A stretch of 64,000 bases of DNA from contig JARZZO010000009.1 of the NCBI GenBank assembly GCA_030544215.1, positions 52,757,129-52,821,128 on the forward strand, read 5' to 3'. The position numbers and the translations under genes are program-made. A model generated the notes under the pieces. The model was given only the letters and a program-made list of their open reading frames with translations, was not told the DNA's origin and searched no databases. Below are positions 31,627 to 43,426 of this stretch, one piece after another. Positions within the stretch are counted from its first letter, which is position 1, and each line of letters opens with the position of its first letter. The stretch is from Zantedeschia hybrid cultivar. Taxonomy: Eukaryota; Streptophyta; Magnoliopsida; Alismatales; Araceae.

Positions 31627-34600
31627 TGTTGTCACCAAAAAATGAGCAAAGAGAAAAATCCAAACAATTTTTTCTAAGTAAATAGAGGGTTAATGGACAG
31701 CAGTCATGCCTATTTTGCAAGCCAAATGAATAAAAAAGGGGCCACTCTAGGGCCCAAATGGTGAAGAAATCCAATGGCACAACCGGGCCCATTATCTCAA
31801 GCAAAAGAGGTCCAAGCAATTTTTCAAAAAAAGTCCAAGTGAAGAAAAGCTAATGGACAGCTGTCATGCCCATTCTTGCAAGCCCAAAGAAGTCAAAAAG
31901 GGGTTACTTTCAGCCCAAATGATGAAAAAATCTAAGGGGGCAAGGCCTAGGCCCATTATCTCAAACAAAAGAAGCCCAATAGGGCCAATTTGGGCCCAAA
32001 AAGTGAAGGTCAAAGCCCAATTTCGTGGCGGCCTTCAAAAGGGCCTAAATGGTCCCCCCTCAAGATTCTTCTAGAAGACGGTAGGTGAATAGCAAAAGGA
32101 GAAACCAATCATGATTCTCCAAGTGTTGTGGCCTCATTGGAGGGCTCTCAAGAGGGGTTTCTTATCCCTAATCCAAGGCTAATGGATGCCTAATCTACCC
32201 CCAAAAAGTAACCCAACTTTATCTATAAAAGAACCCCCATCTTCTACAAGAAAAAGTTGGAGACAAAAATCCCAAAAAAGAGAAAAGAGAAGAAGAAAAG
32301 TGAGAGAGCTTGGAGGAGCACGTCTCCCTCCTCCTTCCCCTCCATTTCCTGCATCCCAAGAGAGAAAAAAGAGTTAGAAACTAAGAGAGAAAGAAAGGAA
32401 GAGTACTAGAGAAGAAGAGAGCAAGATTGTAGGCTTCAAGAGCCATTCTCCCTTCTCATCTCCTCTCCAAGGTAGAGTGGGGGTGAATAAGGGGTCTATT
32501 TCTGTCTCCTTGCTTTCTTATAATGTTTTTCTTTCATTTTATTGTTTATAGAAACATCAATCTCCCTCTTGATGTTCATCCATGATGATTGAAAGTAATG
32601 AAATGCAAAGTTCAGATTTCATGTGTCTGTTTTGTGAATCTACTGGTTATCTTGCTTTTATGTTATTTTCTCCTTCATAAGGTATGTGTTTTACGTGTGG
32701 GGATGGTAGAGGGGCCTTTCTAGTTTATAGAAATGGTCTCCTCAAGCCTTAGAACCCCCTGAATATGGAGATATGACCTGAAATGTGCTTTGCTGTCCAG
32801 ATTTCCTGAAAACTGATTTTTCATTTATTTGTCTTTGGTTTTGGGGTTTTTCGAGGTAGCTTGGCCTTCCATGACCCTTAGGAGCACATCCCCTCCATGG
32901 ATGATGTTCCCCCAAGGCCAAACATCAAGAGAAATCCCCTAAGTTTCATATATATTAAGATCTAAGTTTTTGTTTGCATGTTGGAACCGAATGGGTTTTG
33001 TTTGGATTTTTTCCTTTAATGGCCAAGGGTTTAAGCCCTAGAGGTTCTTAAGGAGGTTCCCTCACTAGTTGGAGATAAGCTTCTTCGAGTATAAACCCTC
33101 TAACATGGAGCCAAGAAAGAGAGATCCATGGAAAAGATAAAAAATATACCTAAGTTTCTCATATGTTCATATTCAAGTTTTCATTATATTTTCCTAAAGA
33201 AATGTATCTAAAATATATTTTAAATAAATATTTTAGGTCTTGTATCCTTTATACTTTATTTTCCATCATTTGAGTTAGATTTAAACCTATTTTTCAGCAA
33301 AAATCCGGATTTCAGGTGAGTCTGTGCCTGTGCAGTGCTACAGTGTTGAGTCTGCGGCTACTGTTCATGAGTCTGCGCCTCCCTGCGCAGACTCAGCGCT
33401 AGTTACAGTTTTTTGAGTTTGCGCCTCTTTCAGCTTGGTTTTTGGGCTTGAGGTGATTCTTTGATCCTCCCCCAAGTTGTCCAAAGGTTCCTTGGACCTA
33501 GGGCTGTCCTTTTGAGGCCCAATGAAGGTCCTAAATGGCTTGGATTTTGGGTTGTTACGCTCTTAATGTTTCAAACCGAAATTTTGCCATATGTTTTAAG
33601 ATTTTAAGTTTCTTCTGATGTTTCTCAAGGATGTCCCAATCTAAGGTGCCAACAATCTAATGTTGGGTAACCCATCAAGGGCCCTCACACAAAAAACATC
33701 ATTCTTGTGTTCCCATTTCTATAGGTTCATTTAGATGATATGTCCCGAAGTCCCAATGAGTTGGTGGAGTTCCTTGCTCCCCAAATGTAGAAATGGAATT
33801 GGTGATTCCCTGTGGATAACCCTTTCATTTTGAAGGCATTAAAGGCATCCTTTGGGAGAGTGGTTGGATGTTCGGCACACCCCCCTTTATAGCCACCTCT
33901 ATGGTTCATGGCTACATGTGATCCTCAAGGGAAATTGGTGGAGTTCCTTGCTCCCCAAATGTAGAGATGCTTTGGATTACCCATTGTGAGTTTTTCTTAC
34001 ATCTTGAAGGCATTAAGGGCACCCTTTGGGGGAGTGGTTGGATGCTCGGCACGCCCCCCTTTATAGCCATCCCTATGGTCCATTAGCCATTACATCTCCT
34101 TTTAAGGGAGTTGGTGCTTCGGGTCCCTTCATGCTACGATCCTTCATGAAGTTCCTAAACCTTTGATTGGGTTTTCCTAATGAAAGGTTGAAATTCAACT
34201 TGGAATCATTAAATTAAGCATTTTCAATGCTTTATAAAGTGATCTAAGAAGAATGGGATAAACATGAAGAAATTATGTCATTTGAAGAAATCCACATAAG
34301 AACCACTGCTTGGAAAGGCTTTATGTAGACATACTTAACTTCTGAGATTTCTCAGTGTTATCCTCCCCAAGTTTGTGGTGATTCTTGGGTCACTTCAAGT
34401 TAAAAGAGGTATAAACCTGAAATTATACTCAGATTTTGAGTCTGCGCACCTATAACCATGGAAATTTGATTGGGAATGGGATACAATCTATTTTTCTCGA
34501 CTCCGTATTTCATATTCTAACTTTAATGGTTGAAACTAACCCCTTGATGGATTTAATTGCAGCTTGAACTGTGCAGGAAACTCAAAAAATCAATTTTTAG

Positions 34601-36812
34601 ACTTGAGTCTGCGCCACTGTTCTGAGTCTGCGCACCCTTACGCAGACTCAACTCAAAACTATCAAAGATGCCTTGCATGGACTGATAACCCCATTTATGG
34701 TTCAAATAACTCAAATAATTCATTCAAAAAAGGTTTAATATAGTCATCTTCTATTTTAAATAAACACAAAATTTCAAACTTAAGTTGAGTCTGCACACCT
34801 TTCATAAGCTCATTTCAAATGAAAAAATCAACTAAACAATAAATCAAATTGCTCAAATCACTTGCAATCATATATCAAACACTTCATTTCATTTAAAATA
34901 AACATCAATTTACAAAAAGAATCCAAAATCCCCTCAAATAAATAAAAAATTACAAGTTCAGCTGAGTCTGTGTACCCTCTGCGCAGACTCAAACCCATTT
35001 TTCTTGTCTCCTTAATCTTTGAAGCTACCCAGCATTTTTGAAAATCTTGGAATTCCCCTCAACCTCAGGAGATTCCATCTTTTTAAGAATCTTGCTCAAA
35101 ATCCTTTTTGAACTTGAGTCTGCACATCAATCTCAAGGCCAAAACCTCATCTCTTGGCCCCTAAATCATGCCCGTAGCTCCAAATCTGTAAATCATCACC
35201 CAAAAAAACATAAAATCAATTTATCTCCCCAAAAATTCAATAAAACAACTCATAAACAAAAAATTCTCAGTTCAGACTTGAGTCTGCGCATCCTGACGCA
35301 GACTCAACCCTGAAATTCACAAAAAATAAAAAATCAACTTCCCGACCACTTTAAGATGATCTAAAACTCTCTAAAAATCAAGTTTATTCTTATCTATCAG
35401 GAAATCAAATAAAAACGCCAAGTTGTTCTTGAAAAAATGCAAAAAAAACTCAAAACAAATTGGTGACAAATGAGTCTGCGCTACCCTGCGCAGACTCAAC
35501 CCTGAATTCCCAAAATTGGCCTTTTTGACCTTAAATTCCCTCAAAATTAAACCAAAAAATTTACATAAAAACTTTATACTTTATATAAGTGAAAAAACCC
35601 AAATAAAAGCTTAAAACTCCTTTTGCAAAAAATATAAAAAATGTTTAAACACTTCGATAATAGATGAGTTTGCGCCCCGTAGCGCAGACCAAACTCAAAA
35701 TTCCTAAAATCTGATATTTTGGCCATTAAATTTCCATCAAATCAACAAAATCTTAATAATAAACCCTATATTTTCCACAAATCAAAACCCAAACAAAAAA
35801 TGATAACTTTTTCCTTAAAATTACCTAAAAAACTAAAAAAATAAGCTTGTGACAAATGAGTCTGTGCTACCCTGCGCAGACTCAACCCCTAATTGGTAAA
35901 AATCCAATATTTTCAACCTTAATTTCTTTAAAATTAAATCAAAACACCAAGATAAGAATAAAATACTTCCTATAAATCAAAAAATCAAATACAACTCAAA
36001 TTTGCCCTTTTGCAAAACATAAAAAATACCTAAAAGAAGCCTCACTTCAACCTTGCTCATTCTCTAAAAACCTACAAATTCAAAACATAAAAGGCATAAG
36101 TATTTAAAGCATATTCCACTCAAATCAAATAAGAAAACATAAAAAATACTTTTCCATACCTTGCAAATCAAATCCAAAATCTCTTCACTTCAAATCTGAA
36201 AAAACACAATAAGAAGTGTTTATTAGACTTTCTTGATAAAAAATGTCATCCACTTCAATCAAAACACCATAAAAAAAGGTTTTCAATCCTCTCACAAATC
36301 AAAAATCAAAATAAAATACAAGTATTCTCATTGATAACAAATGAGTCTGCTCATCCTTAACGCAGACTCAACTTCATGTTCACTCCCAAACTTAAAAATT
36401 CAACAAATCTTCAATGCATCTCCATAAATCAATTCAAAAAATACTAACAAATGTCTCTAATCATTATCCATCAATAAAAATCAATAAATCAAGTCTTGCG
36501 CAGACTCAACTTTAAACGAAAAAATAAGCTTTCTTCTCAAATAAAAACTGAAATTCATTCATTTTTCGAATGCAATCTTGTATATCTTACTTATATCATT
36601 TCAAAGGGTATTATTCTATTCTTCCGACGATTAATCAAGGGTTTTCCTCTTAGGAGGATGTAATTAACGCTATTCCATTTATGGGTAGCGGGATCGGGTC
36701 GAAGAACTATGCAATCATTTAATTGAGTCAGGTAGAGCGCACAAATAACAAATCTAAAATCTAAATCAAAAAATCAAGATCAAGTGTATTTTTCTCTAAA
36801 AAATGTACGACA
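31627..36812 (+). repeat. 3' LTR of X1 (LTR B)
   Basis: It begins TGTTGTCACC and ends GTACGACA, 5186 bp, colinear with LTR A apart from small indels. One of these is the loss of about 80 bp near 32060 compared with 3745-3835. The TATA box is at 32224-32231. Hairpin motifs recur, for example 33368-33393 and 35471-35496. The right TSD atgat is at 36813-36817. Confidence 0.95.
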
Positions 36813-36817
36813 ATGAT
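36813..36817. repeat. Target-site duplication (right) of X1: atgat
   Basis: The bases atgat directly follow the LTR end GACA and match 3312-3316. Downstream sequence continues the intron of the antisense PMD gene of X2. Confidence 0.95.
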
Positions 36818-38264
36818 GAACAACTTCCTATTGTTTCCTTTACAGGGAGGGTTAAGCAAGTTGCAAAAAGATTTCGCAAAGGGCCCAAAGAGTCTGTCCC
36901 CCCTGAAAAGATTGTACTGCCCAAATGCCAATCCTCGAGATTATTGGCTCAGACAAGGAAGGAAGAAATTGATGATACTTCTTCCAGTGTGGAAGAAATA
37001 AGCGGCATTCCTCCTTCACCTTCTATTTCTTCCCATACTACTGAACACATTAGTAGTAAAGTTTTGCCAGAGACAACTATCTGGTTGCCCCCGAGGGATC
37101 AAGGTAACCCTTCTGAGACTTATAGCAATAATGATTTCATTTCACTACTGAATATCTGACTTTGACCATATAGGTTTTGAAGCAACTAAGGGCTTGATAT
37201 CGAAGACTCATCATGTTGAAACAGTACAGTCTGCTATAGTAATTTCTCTTTACCACATTTTTTCTGCTTTTTCCATCGTTTAAGCTTGACTTGTATATAT
37301 TTTGAATATCAGGCATCCCCGGCTCATGCGGAAAGGATGGAAATTCCTCATGTCCCGACTGAAAGGGACATGGATTTTGAAATATCGGCCTCCATGCCAG
37401 TTTCTTCTTCTGAAGAGGCAGAAGTTATTTTTGCTGAGGGTGTGGAACCAGAAGAGACTTCAATGGTTCCAACTGTTATAACTTCGACAAAGGTCATTAC
37501 TTTCTCGGCTATCAAGACCGTGGAACTTTCAGCTCCTGATCTTGCGGATATTGTGGCTACTTCAGGGCATGACGGGGTTGACTCAGGAACAAGTTTACCG
37601 AGTCAACAGGTGATAGTATCCCGTCCTGTCCCCTGTAGATTAAACTCTACTGAACATATTCTTCGGCTTATTAATATTGTGACTCATATATGCACATCAT
37701 CCCTTGTACAGATTTCTTCTGAGCCATTTACTTTAGTCGGACCTTCTGCCTTTATAATTGCTCTGCCCGCAGCTAAATTTACAGAAAGTGACCTGCCCCC
37801 AGCCATATCAAGCAATGTAGCTGTCACATCTGCCCCTTCTATTACCGAACTTTCATCCAGTTCAGTGTCTTCTCTTCCCGTCAAACGGTCATGAACTGGA
37901 CTTTAGTGGATGAATCTGTGCATATTGCTATCCCTTCTATTTCTGTTGGTTCAGGCATACAAGGTATTGATGTCCTTGGTGCCAATATCAATCTTTTATG
38001 ACAAATAATACGTCGGCAGCCTAGTTCATCATATGATCTTCTTCACCAGCAAATTGAGAGCAAATTGCTGCAAAAGTCGAGCTGGAAACTTTAAGGCACA
38101 GTTTACATAGACGTCAAGATGATCTTCTAGTTTCCCAAGGCCTTCTTGAATCATTATCTAGTGAAGTTTCCAAGCTGCAAACTGAAGAGGAAGCTCTTTC
38201 TGAGTTGCATACTCAAGTTGGAGAAGGACTTCCTCTACTATCCATGTTACTTGAGGATCCATGA
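36818..38264 (+). pseudogene. PMD protein gene, 3' part, antisense within X2
   Basis: This continues the gene broken at 3316. After the acceptor at 36845 an exon encodes GRVKQVAKRFRKGPKES and a Ser/Pro-rich stretch to a donor AAG|GTAACC at 37104. A short exon probably runs from about 37173 to 37238. The next exon starts after the acceptor at 37312 (ASPAHAERMEIPHV) and is acidic and Ser/Thr/Val-rich. The 3' end near 38090-38264 encodes a likely coiled coil (VSKLQTEEEALSELHTQV) ending LLEDP with TGA at 38262-38264. The region after 37892 contains frame breaks, so the last exons are approximate. No enzyme motif is seen; the role of the C-terminal part is unknown. Confidence 0.65.
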
Positions 38265-39269
38265 TGTTGTTTATAACTGAACTTTGTAATTGGGAAGGGT
38301 ATTTTCTTTTTGTTTTTCCATGTAAACTAGGATGGAAGTCATTCCTTATAAACTTTCGGCACATTATAAAGAGAATTTTGTATCATATCCTCCTTTCAAT
38401 GAATGCCATGCTTGAATTTTTTTTTTATTCACTTTACCGACCCAAGTGCCCTTTCAGGTTTTCACCGGAGTCAGCCCCCTCTAGCTTTTACCCGTGCGCC
38501 CTTTCGGGTTTTCACACGGCGGGGTTCCCGATTTTACCTGCGGCGCCCTTTCGGGTTTTCACCACAGCCGGGTATATAGCCCTTGTTTCCCTTGACCGTA
38601 GAAGATACGATCAAGTTCGGCGATGCATCTATATTTTTTAAGCTCCTTTTGATTTTTCTCTCATTTTTTTTTATCCCTCTCTCTCCCTTGTTGTAAATAA
38701 GTAAAGTGAAGTATGCATCCATGGTAACTGCAAAGCTGAAAGGAAAAGATTTCAAATGAAGATGACTTAACAATGTTTATTGGGTTCCATAACTAACAAT
38801 GTTATGGGGATTATTGAAAAAAGGAAGGACAGAGTGAGAGGGGCAATGAATACCTTAATCACTTTTTTATTGAAAATGGCACAAACCGTAAGGGTCTGAG
38901 CCTTTATTGGGGTGGCAAAGATCGTAAGGATCTTAACCACTATGCAGGGTGGCAATAGACCGGAAGGATCTACGCCATGCAAATCCTAAGTACCAACAAC
39001 GGACTCATAGGTTTTTGGTCGTGGTAACATAGCTATGATTTGAAATGCATGAACCTAGAATACTTCAAGCGGACTCATAGGTTTGTAGCCCGAAGTAGAC
39101 AAGGGTGTTTGAATGATGCAAACCTAGATACCTAGGTCATGAGGACCCTAATTATCAATGACGGGCTTAAAGGCTTTTGGTCATGATAAGTATGGATGAT
39201 TTTGAATGGATGAAACCCTAACTACCATGGCGGACTCATAGGTTTGTAGCCGAGGTAGGCAGGGAGTAC
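38265..39269. repeat. X2 spacer with 48 bp and 160 bp repeats
   Basis: This is the reverse counterpart of X1 28111-29118. It holds three gccctttcgggttttcac-type repeats (about 38446-38565), a T run near 38418, and the diverged 160 bp repeat with ggactcataggtttgtagcc at 39071 and 39232. No coding sequence is seen. Confidence 0.75.
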
Positions 39270-39665
39270 GGAGTACTCTTCTTAGAGACCCAGAAATTTC
39301 GAGGATGGCGGAGTCACGAGGGACCCGGGCTAGCCACCGGTGCGACGTAGTCGTTGAAGACCCCGGTCGGCTTACTTTGCTTTGATTTGAATTTTCTTGA
39401 TTGGTGATGGAGTACTCCTTTTGGAGATCCGGTCTTTCGGAGATGATGGAGTCACGAGGGACCCGGGCCAGCCACCGGTGTGACGTAGTCGTTGAAGACC
39501 CCGGTCGACTTACTTTGCTTTGATTTGAATTTGCTTGATTGGTGACAAAGTACTCCTCTCGGAGACCCGGTCTTTCGGAGATGACGGAGTCACGAGGGAC
39601 CCGGGCCAACCACCGGTGCGACGTAGTCGTTGAAGACCCCGGTCGACTTACTTTGCTTTGCTTTT
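39270..39665. repeat. 138 bp tandem repeat of X2, three copies
   Basis: The landmark gtcgttgaagaccccggtcg occurs at 39350, 39488 and 39626, exactly 138 bp apart. X1 has only two units. The unit is GC-rich with a short AT-rich part (ctttgatttgaatttgcttg). Confidence 0.9.
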
Positions 39666-41090
39666 GCTTGCACTTGGATTTGACATTGGGCTTAAAATTG
39701 AGTGGCGGTGTTGAATGCACCACGCCATCTTCTTTGTTTCGAACTTGCTTTGAACTTGGGCAGTAGAGTCTAGTAGTACCCACGCCGGCTTGTATTTGAA
39801 TCTTAAACTTGAATTTAAGCTTGGATTTGTGCGGCGGGTCTTGTTGACCCAGGCCAATTTGAATTTGAGCTTGAATGGTGGGGTCGAATGAGCCCAAGCC
39901 ATCTTTCTTGTTTTATGCTTGGATGGCGGAATCCAGTGGGACACATGCCAACTTGTATTTAGATTTGATTTTGAACTTGAGTGGCAGAGTCTTGCTGACT
40001 TGGGCCGATTTGCATTTGAACTTGAGCCTGGATTTAGGCTTGGTTTTTTGCATTTGAACTTCAATTGGAGCTCTGAATTTGTACTTTGAATGGTAGGATT
40101 GAATGAACCCAGGCCATTCTCTTGCTTTCAACCTTGCTTTACTCTTGGATTTTGAACTCGAATTTGAGCTTGAACTTAAGCAGCGGGCCCTGTTGACCCA
40201 GACTGACTTATCTTGAATTTGTGCTTGCTCTTTGTCTGGAGCTTTGAATTTGAACTTTGAACTTGAATTTGAGCTTGAATTTAAGCGGCAAGTCCTGTTG
40301 ACCCAAGCTGATTTGAATTTGAGCTTTGAATGTTAACATCTAGATGTAAGCTTGGTTTGGAGCTTGAACTTGAATTTTGAATTTGAGTTTAAGCTTGAAT
40401 TTGAGCTCGAATTTGAACAGGAGCTTTGAATTTAATCGGCGAGTCCTATTGACCCAAGCCGATTTAAACTTGAATTTGAACTTTGAATGGAGGGGTTGAA
40501 TAAACCCGGACCATCTTCTTTGTTTTGACCTTGGATGGCGGAATCAAATGAAACCGGGCCATCTTCTTGCTTTCAAGTTTACTTGAAACTTGGATTTTGA
40601 TCTTGAATTTAAGCAGCAAGTCCCGTTGACCCAGGTTGTCTTATACTTGAATTTGTGCTTACTCTTTGGCTAAAGCTTTGAACTTGCATTTGAACTTGCA
40701 TTTGAGCTTGCATTTTGAGCTCGAGCTTGATTTGAAGCTTTGAATTTGAACTTGAATTTAGGCGGCGGATCTTGTTGACTCAAGCCGATTTGCTTTTGAA
40801 CTTCAGCTTGCCTTTTAGGCGAAGCTCTGGATTTGAATTCGAATTTGAATTTGCTTCTAAGCTGAAGTTTTGGTTCTTGAACTTTGAATTTGAATTCTGA
40901 ATTTGATTTTATGCTCGAGTTTATATTGGAGCTTTGAACTTGAGTGGTGGAGCCTTGGTGACCCAGGCCAGTCTATACTTGACTTTGAGCTTGTATTTGA
41001 ATTTGTGCTTGAATTTGAGCTTGGATTTAAATTTGGACTTGAATGGCAAGGTCCAGCAGGACTCAGGCCATCTTCTCTATTTCTTTGTAG
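39666..41090. repeat. Degenerate GAACTT/GAATTT array of X2
   Basis: About 1.4 kb of degenerate hexamers (ttgaac, ttgaat, ttgagc) with a longer unit marked by cgggtcttgttgacccaggc-like phrases. It is the reverse counterpart of the X1 array, without the solo LTR. ORFs here are products of the repeat. Confidence 0.85.
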
Positions 41091-41606
41091 CTTCTTGCCC
41101 CATGTTCATTGAAGAGATAAGGTTGCAATACATATGCATGTTTATATCAAACAATTTCAGAATTGGAAAACATCATCGATTCAGATTAATTTGATTGAAA
41201 ACTTCGACCGGGAAGCGGGAAATGATCTATACTCCCTCCACACGGGTTTGCCTCAGCACCATTGCCCGACTAGCGGGATAGTCGTGCCAACTTTTTTTTT
41301 TTTTCTTTTTCAATGGCATTTCGTCATTGGCAACCCATGAGGTGCTTTGGGGCGGCTTCATAAAGCCCTTTGGAGCCTCTTCAATGTCCTTGGCTCATAT
41401 AGGCAGTTTAATTTTACCATGCCATTTAAGATTTATAGTCTCAGGGAAATACATCCCGAGAACTAGATGATTTTTTTTTTTACTGTTTTCATGGTGATCA
41501 TATTCACACCGTAGATAGTGCTTCATATATTTTTTCAACCTTCGCTTGGAAAGTACGGAGGTGGCGCATGATAGCGCTTCATATGTTTGCCATTTAAGGG
41601 AGGAAA
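41091..41606. other. Non-coding spacer after X2 pol
   Basis: It matches X1 24420-24959 in reverse. It has T runs at about 41290-41305 and 41470-41480. No gene is seen apart from the readable integrase tail next to 41606. Confidence 0.6.
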
Positions 41607-42859
41607 CTATACTTCTCCCTTATGATTGGTGAGGGTATATGCTCCTCCTTCATAAATAGTTTTGACGACATAAGGGCCGATCCAATTACTGGTCAACTTC
41701 CCGTTTGGATTTGACGCCATGACTTCTCTTCTTTTGACCATAACTAGGTCTCCTTTCTTTAAGGCTCTTTCTTTGACTAGTTTATTAAATGTTCGAGCCA
41801 TGCGAGCTTGATATATCGGGATATTTTGTTGGCATCGAAGTATGTTGCCTTCCAAGGCTAATAACTCCTCGAGCCACCTTTCTGCATTTGATTGATTTCC
41901 TTTGATAAGCCCCTGCTCTAAGGCAATGCGCAAAGAGGGGACTTCCAATTCAATTGGTACGACTGCCTCTGACCCATACACTAAGGAATAGGGAGAACAG
42001 CCTGTTGGAGTTTTGTATATGGTTCTGTAAGCCCATAATGCTTCATACATTCTTTCTTCCCAGTCTTTCATAGTTGAATTGACTGTCTTTGCTAGAATGT
42101 TGCATAGAGTCTTGTTAAAGGCTTCTGCTAACCCATTGGCTTGTGGATTGTAGACTTTAGAGGTCCTCCAATCAAATTTGAATTTCGCAGCTAACTTGTA
42201 TATGATTTGAAGCATGTTCCATTATCTGAGATGATCCGACTTGGTGCACCATATAGGAACAACATATTTTGGCGGAGGAACCTTTCAACGGCTGCCCCGG
42301 TGACTTCTCTTAATGCTACTGCTTCGGCCCATCTGAAAAAATAATCTGTGGTGGCCTGAATATATTTAGCACCTCTTGAGGAGGGTATGAATGGACCGAC
42401 AACGTCCATGCCCCATTCGACAAAAGGCCATGATGGTGTTGTAGGGTGCAAGGGCACCGGAGGTTTTCTTGTAATTGGGCCATGTTCCTGGCATTTGTGA
42501 CATAATTTGGCATATTGCGCACAATCATCGAACATTGTGGGCCAGTAGTAGCCAAATTGTTTGAGTTGATTTTTCATCATGGGGCCAGACTGGTGAGCAC
42601 CACAGACCCCGGCATGTATTTCCCTCAAGGTTTCAGCTATCTCTTTTGGTGACAGGCATCTGAGGAGAACTTTTCTTTTGCCATCATATGTCACTCGAAA
42701 GAGAGTGTCTCCTTTGTATTCATATGAATCCTTAATACGGATCAGTTTAGCACGCTTGATTCGGGTGCTTGGCAATATTTTATGCTTGACCCAGTCGAGA
42801 AGCATTTCCCTCCAATCAGGCTTATCGGCTTCTTCCACTGCACATACTTCTGTTTGCAT
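41607..42859 (-). pseudogene. pol: X2 integrase
   Basis: The order matches X1: the HHCC part (IHAGVCGAH ... CHKCQ), GMDVVGPF (Asp), IISDNGT (Asp) and GLAEAFNKT (Glu), then MVKRREVMASNP and NWIGPYVVK. A frameshift near 42200 (between CFKSYTS and the frame beginning LQIIYKL) separates the second catalytic Asp from the Glu. A TAA at 42857-42859 replaces a GAA in X1. The frame ends at the same TAG seen in X1, with the integrase tail readable beyond it. The GPF after GMDVV is the more usual form, while X1 has GLF. Confidence 0.9.
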
Positions 42860-43426
42860 TTATGTTTCTTCTTCCAACACAGTTGGTAACAATCTTCTTT
42901 TCGTGACCCATATTTCAAGGGACTCCTCTAGCGGTAGAGCCAGAGAACTTGCTAATTTATCCAGAGCATCAGCTTGAGCATTTGCACTGTGGTTGATATG
43001 GTTGATTTCAAAGAAATAGAATCTTTGTATCAGCTTGAGGGCCCTTTTGTGATAAGGAATCAACTCGGGCTTTCTGACATCATATATTCCTTGGACTTGG
43101 TATATAATCAACAATGAGTCTCCACGGACTTGGATCATTTGAATGCCCATATCCAGAGCAACTTCCAAGCCAATTATCAAAGCTTCATATTAAGCTTCAT
43201 TGTTGGTGCATGGCTTAGTTAAGGAACACGAGGTATGCAAAACCTCGCCTTCCGGAGATATCCGGACAATGCCTGCCTCGGCCTTTGTAGTGAATGTACC
43301 ATCTTGTGCAATTGCTGAACGAGAGGCCCCGTCAAAATATAGCTGCCATATCTTTTGTTCTGTATGGTTAGCTTCTAATATTTCTTCATCTAGGAAGTCG
43401 GTGACCAACGGTGAATCTTCTGGCAC
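42860..43426 (-). pseudogene. pol: X2 second (archaeal-type) RNase H
   Basis: The domain reads LYFDGASRS, then CTNNEA, a TAA at 43190-43192 in place of the GAA in X1, then GLEVALDMG, VRGDSLLIIYQ and NAQADALDKLASS. The acidic residues of the four-residue active site are readable across the stop. The uninterrupted sequence at about 42905-42925 is the empty counterpart of the Tekay-type insertion site in X1. Confidence 0.85.

Larger units (their letters stand above)
3317..36812 (+). mobile_element. Tat-lineage Ty3/gypsy element X1, complete but nested-into
   Basis: X1 has two related LTRs (5268 and 5186 bp) in direct orientation, flanked by a perfect 5 bp TSD. Between them lie a degenerate gag-pol on +, a repeat-rich spacer, a deleted antisense PMD gene on -, an 82 bp tandem array and a G-rich tract next to the 3' LTR. 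The span is 33,496 bp; removing the Tekay-type element, the solo LTR and their duplicated TSDs leaves about 25.1 kb. It belongs to the same family as X2, since LTRs, pol and spacer align along their lengths. Stops and frameshifts in gag-pol make it non-autonomous today. Confidence 0.95.
3266..36845 (+). other. Predicted short intron of the antisense PMD gene, now holding X1
   Basis: The donor GTATGC at 3266 follows the exon ending SPSPAKG. After removing X1 and one copy of its TSD, the intron closes at the acceptor tcctttacag (36836-36845). The original intron would be about 80 bp, similar to the 89 bp intron upstream. The 33.5 kb X1 insertion therefore lies inside an intron rather than in an exon of the captured gene. 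Splice sites are predicted by eye. Confidence 0.5.

Noticed and set aside
36803..36845. Start of an ORF beginning MYDNDEQL across the right end of X1
   Set aside because: The ATG belongs to the LTR end and the following bases to the TSD and intron, so this start is a chance fusion; the exon begins after the acceptor at 36845.
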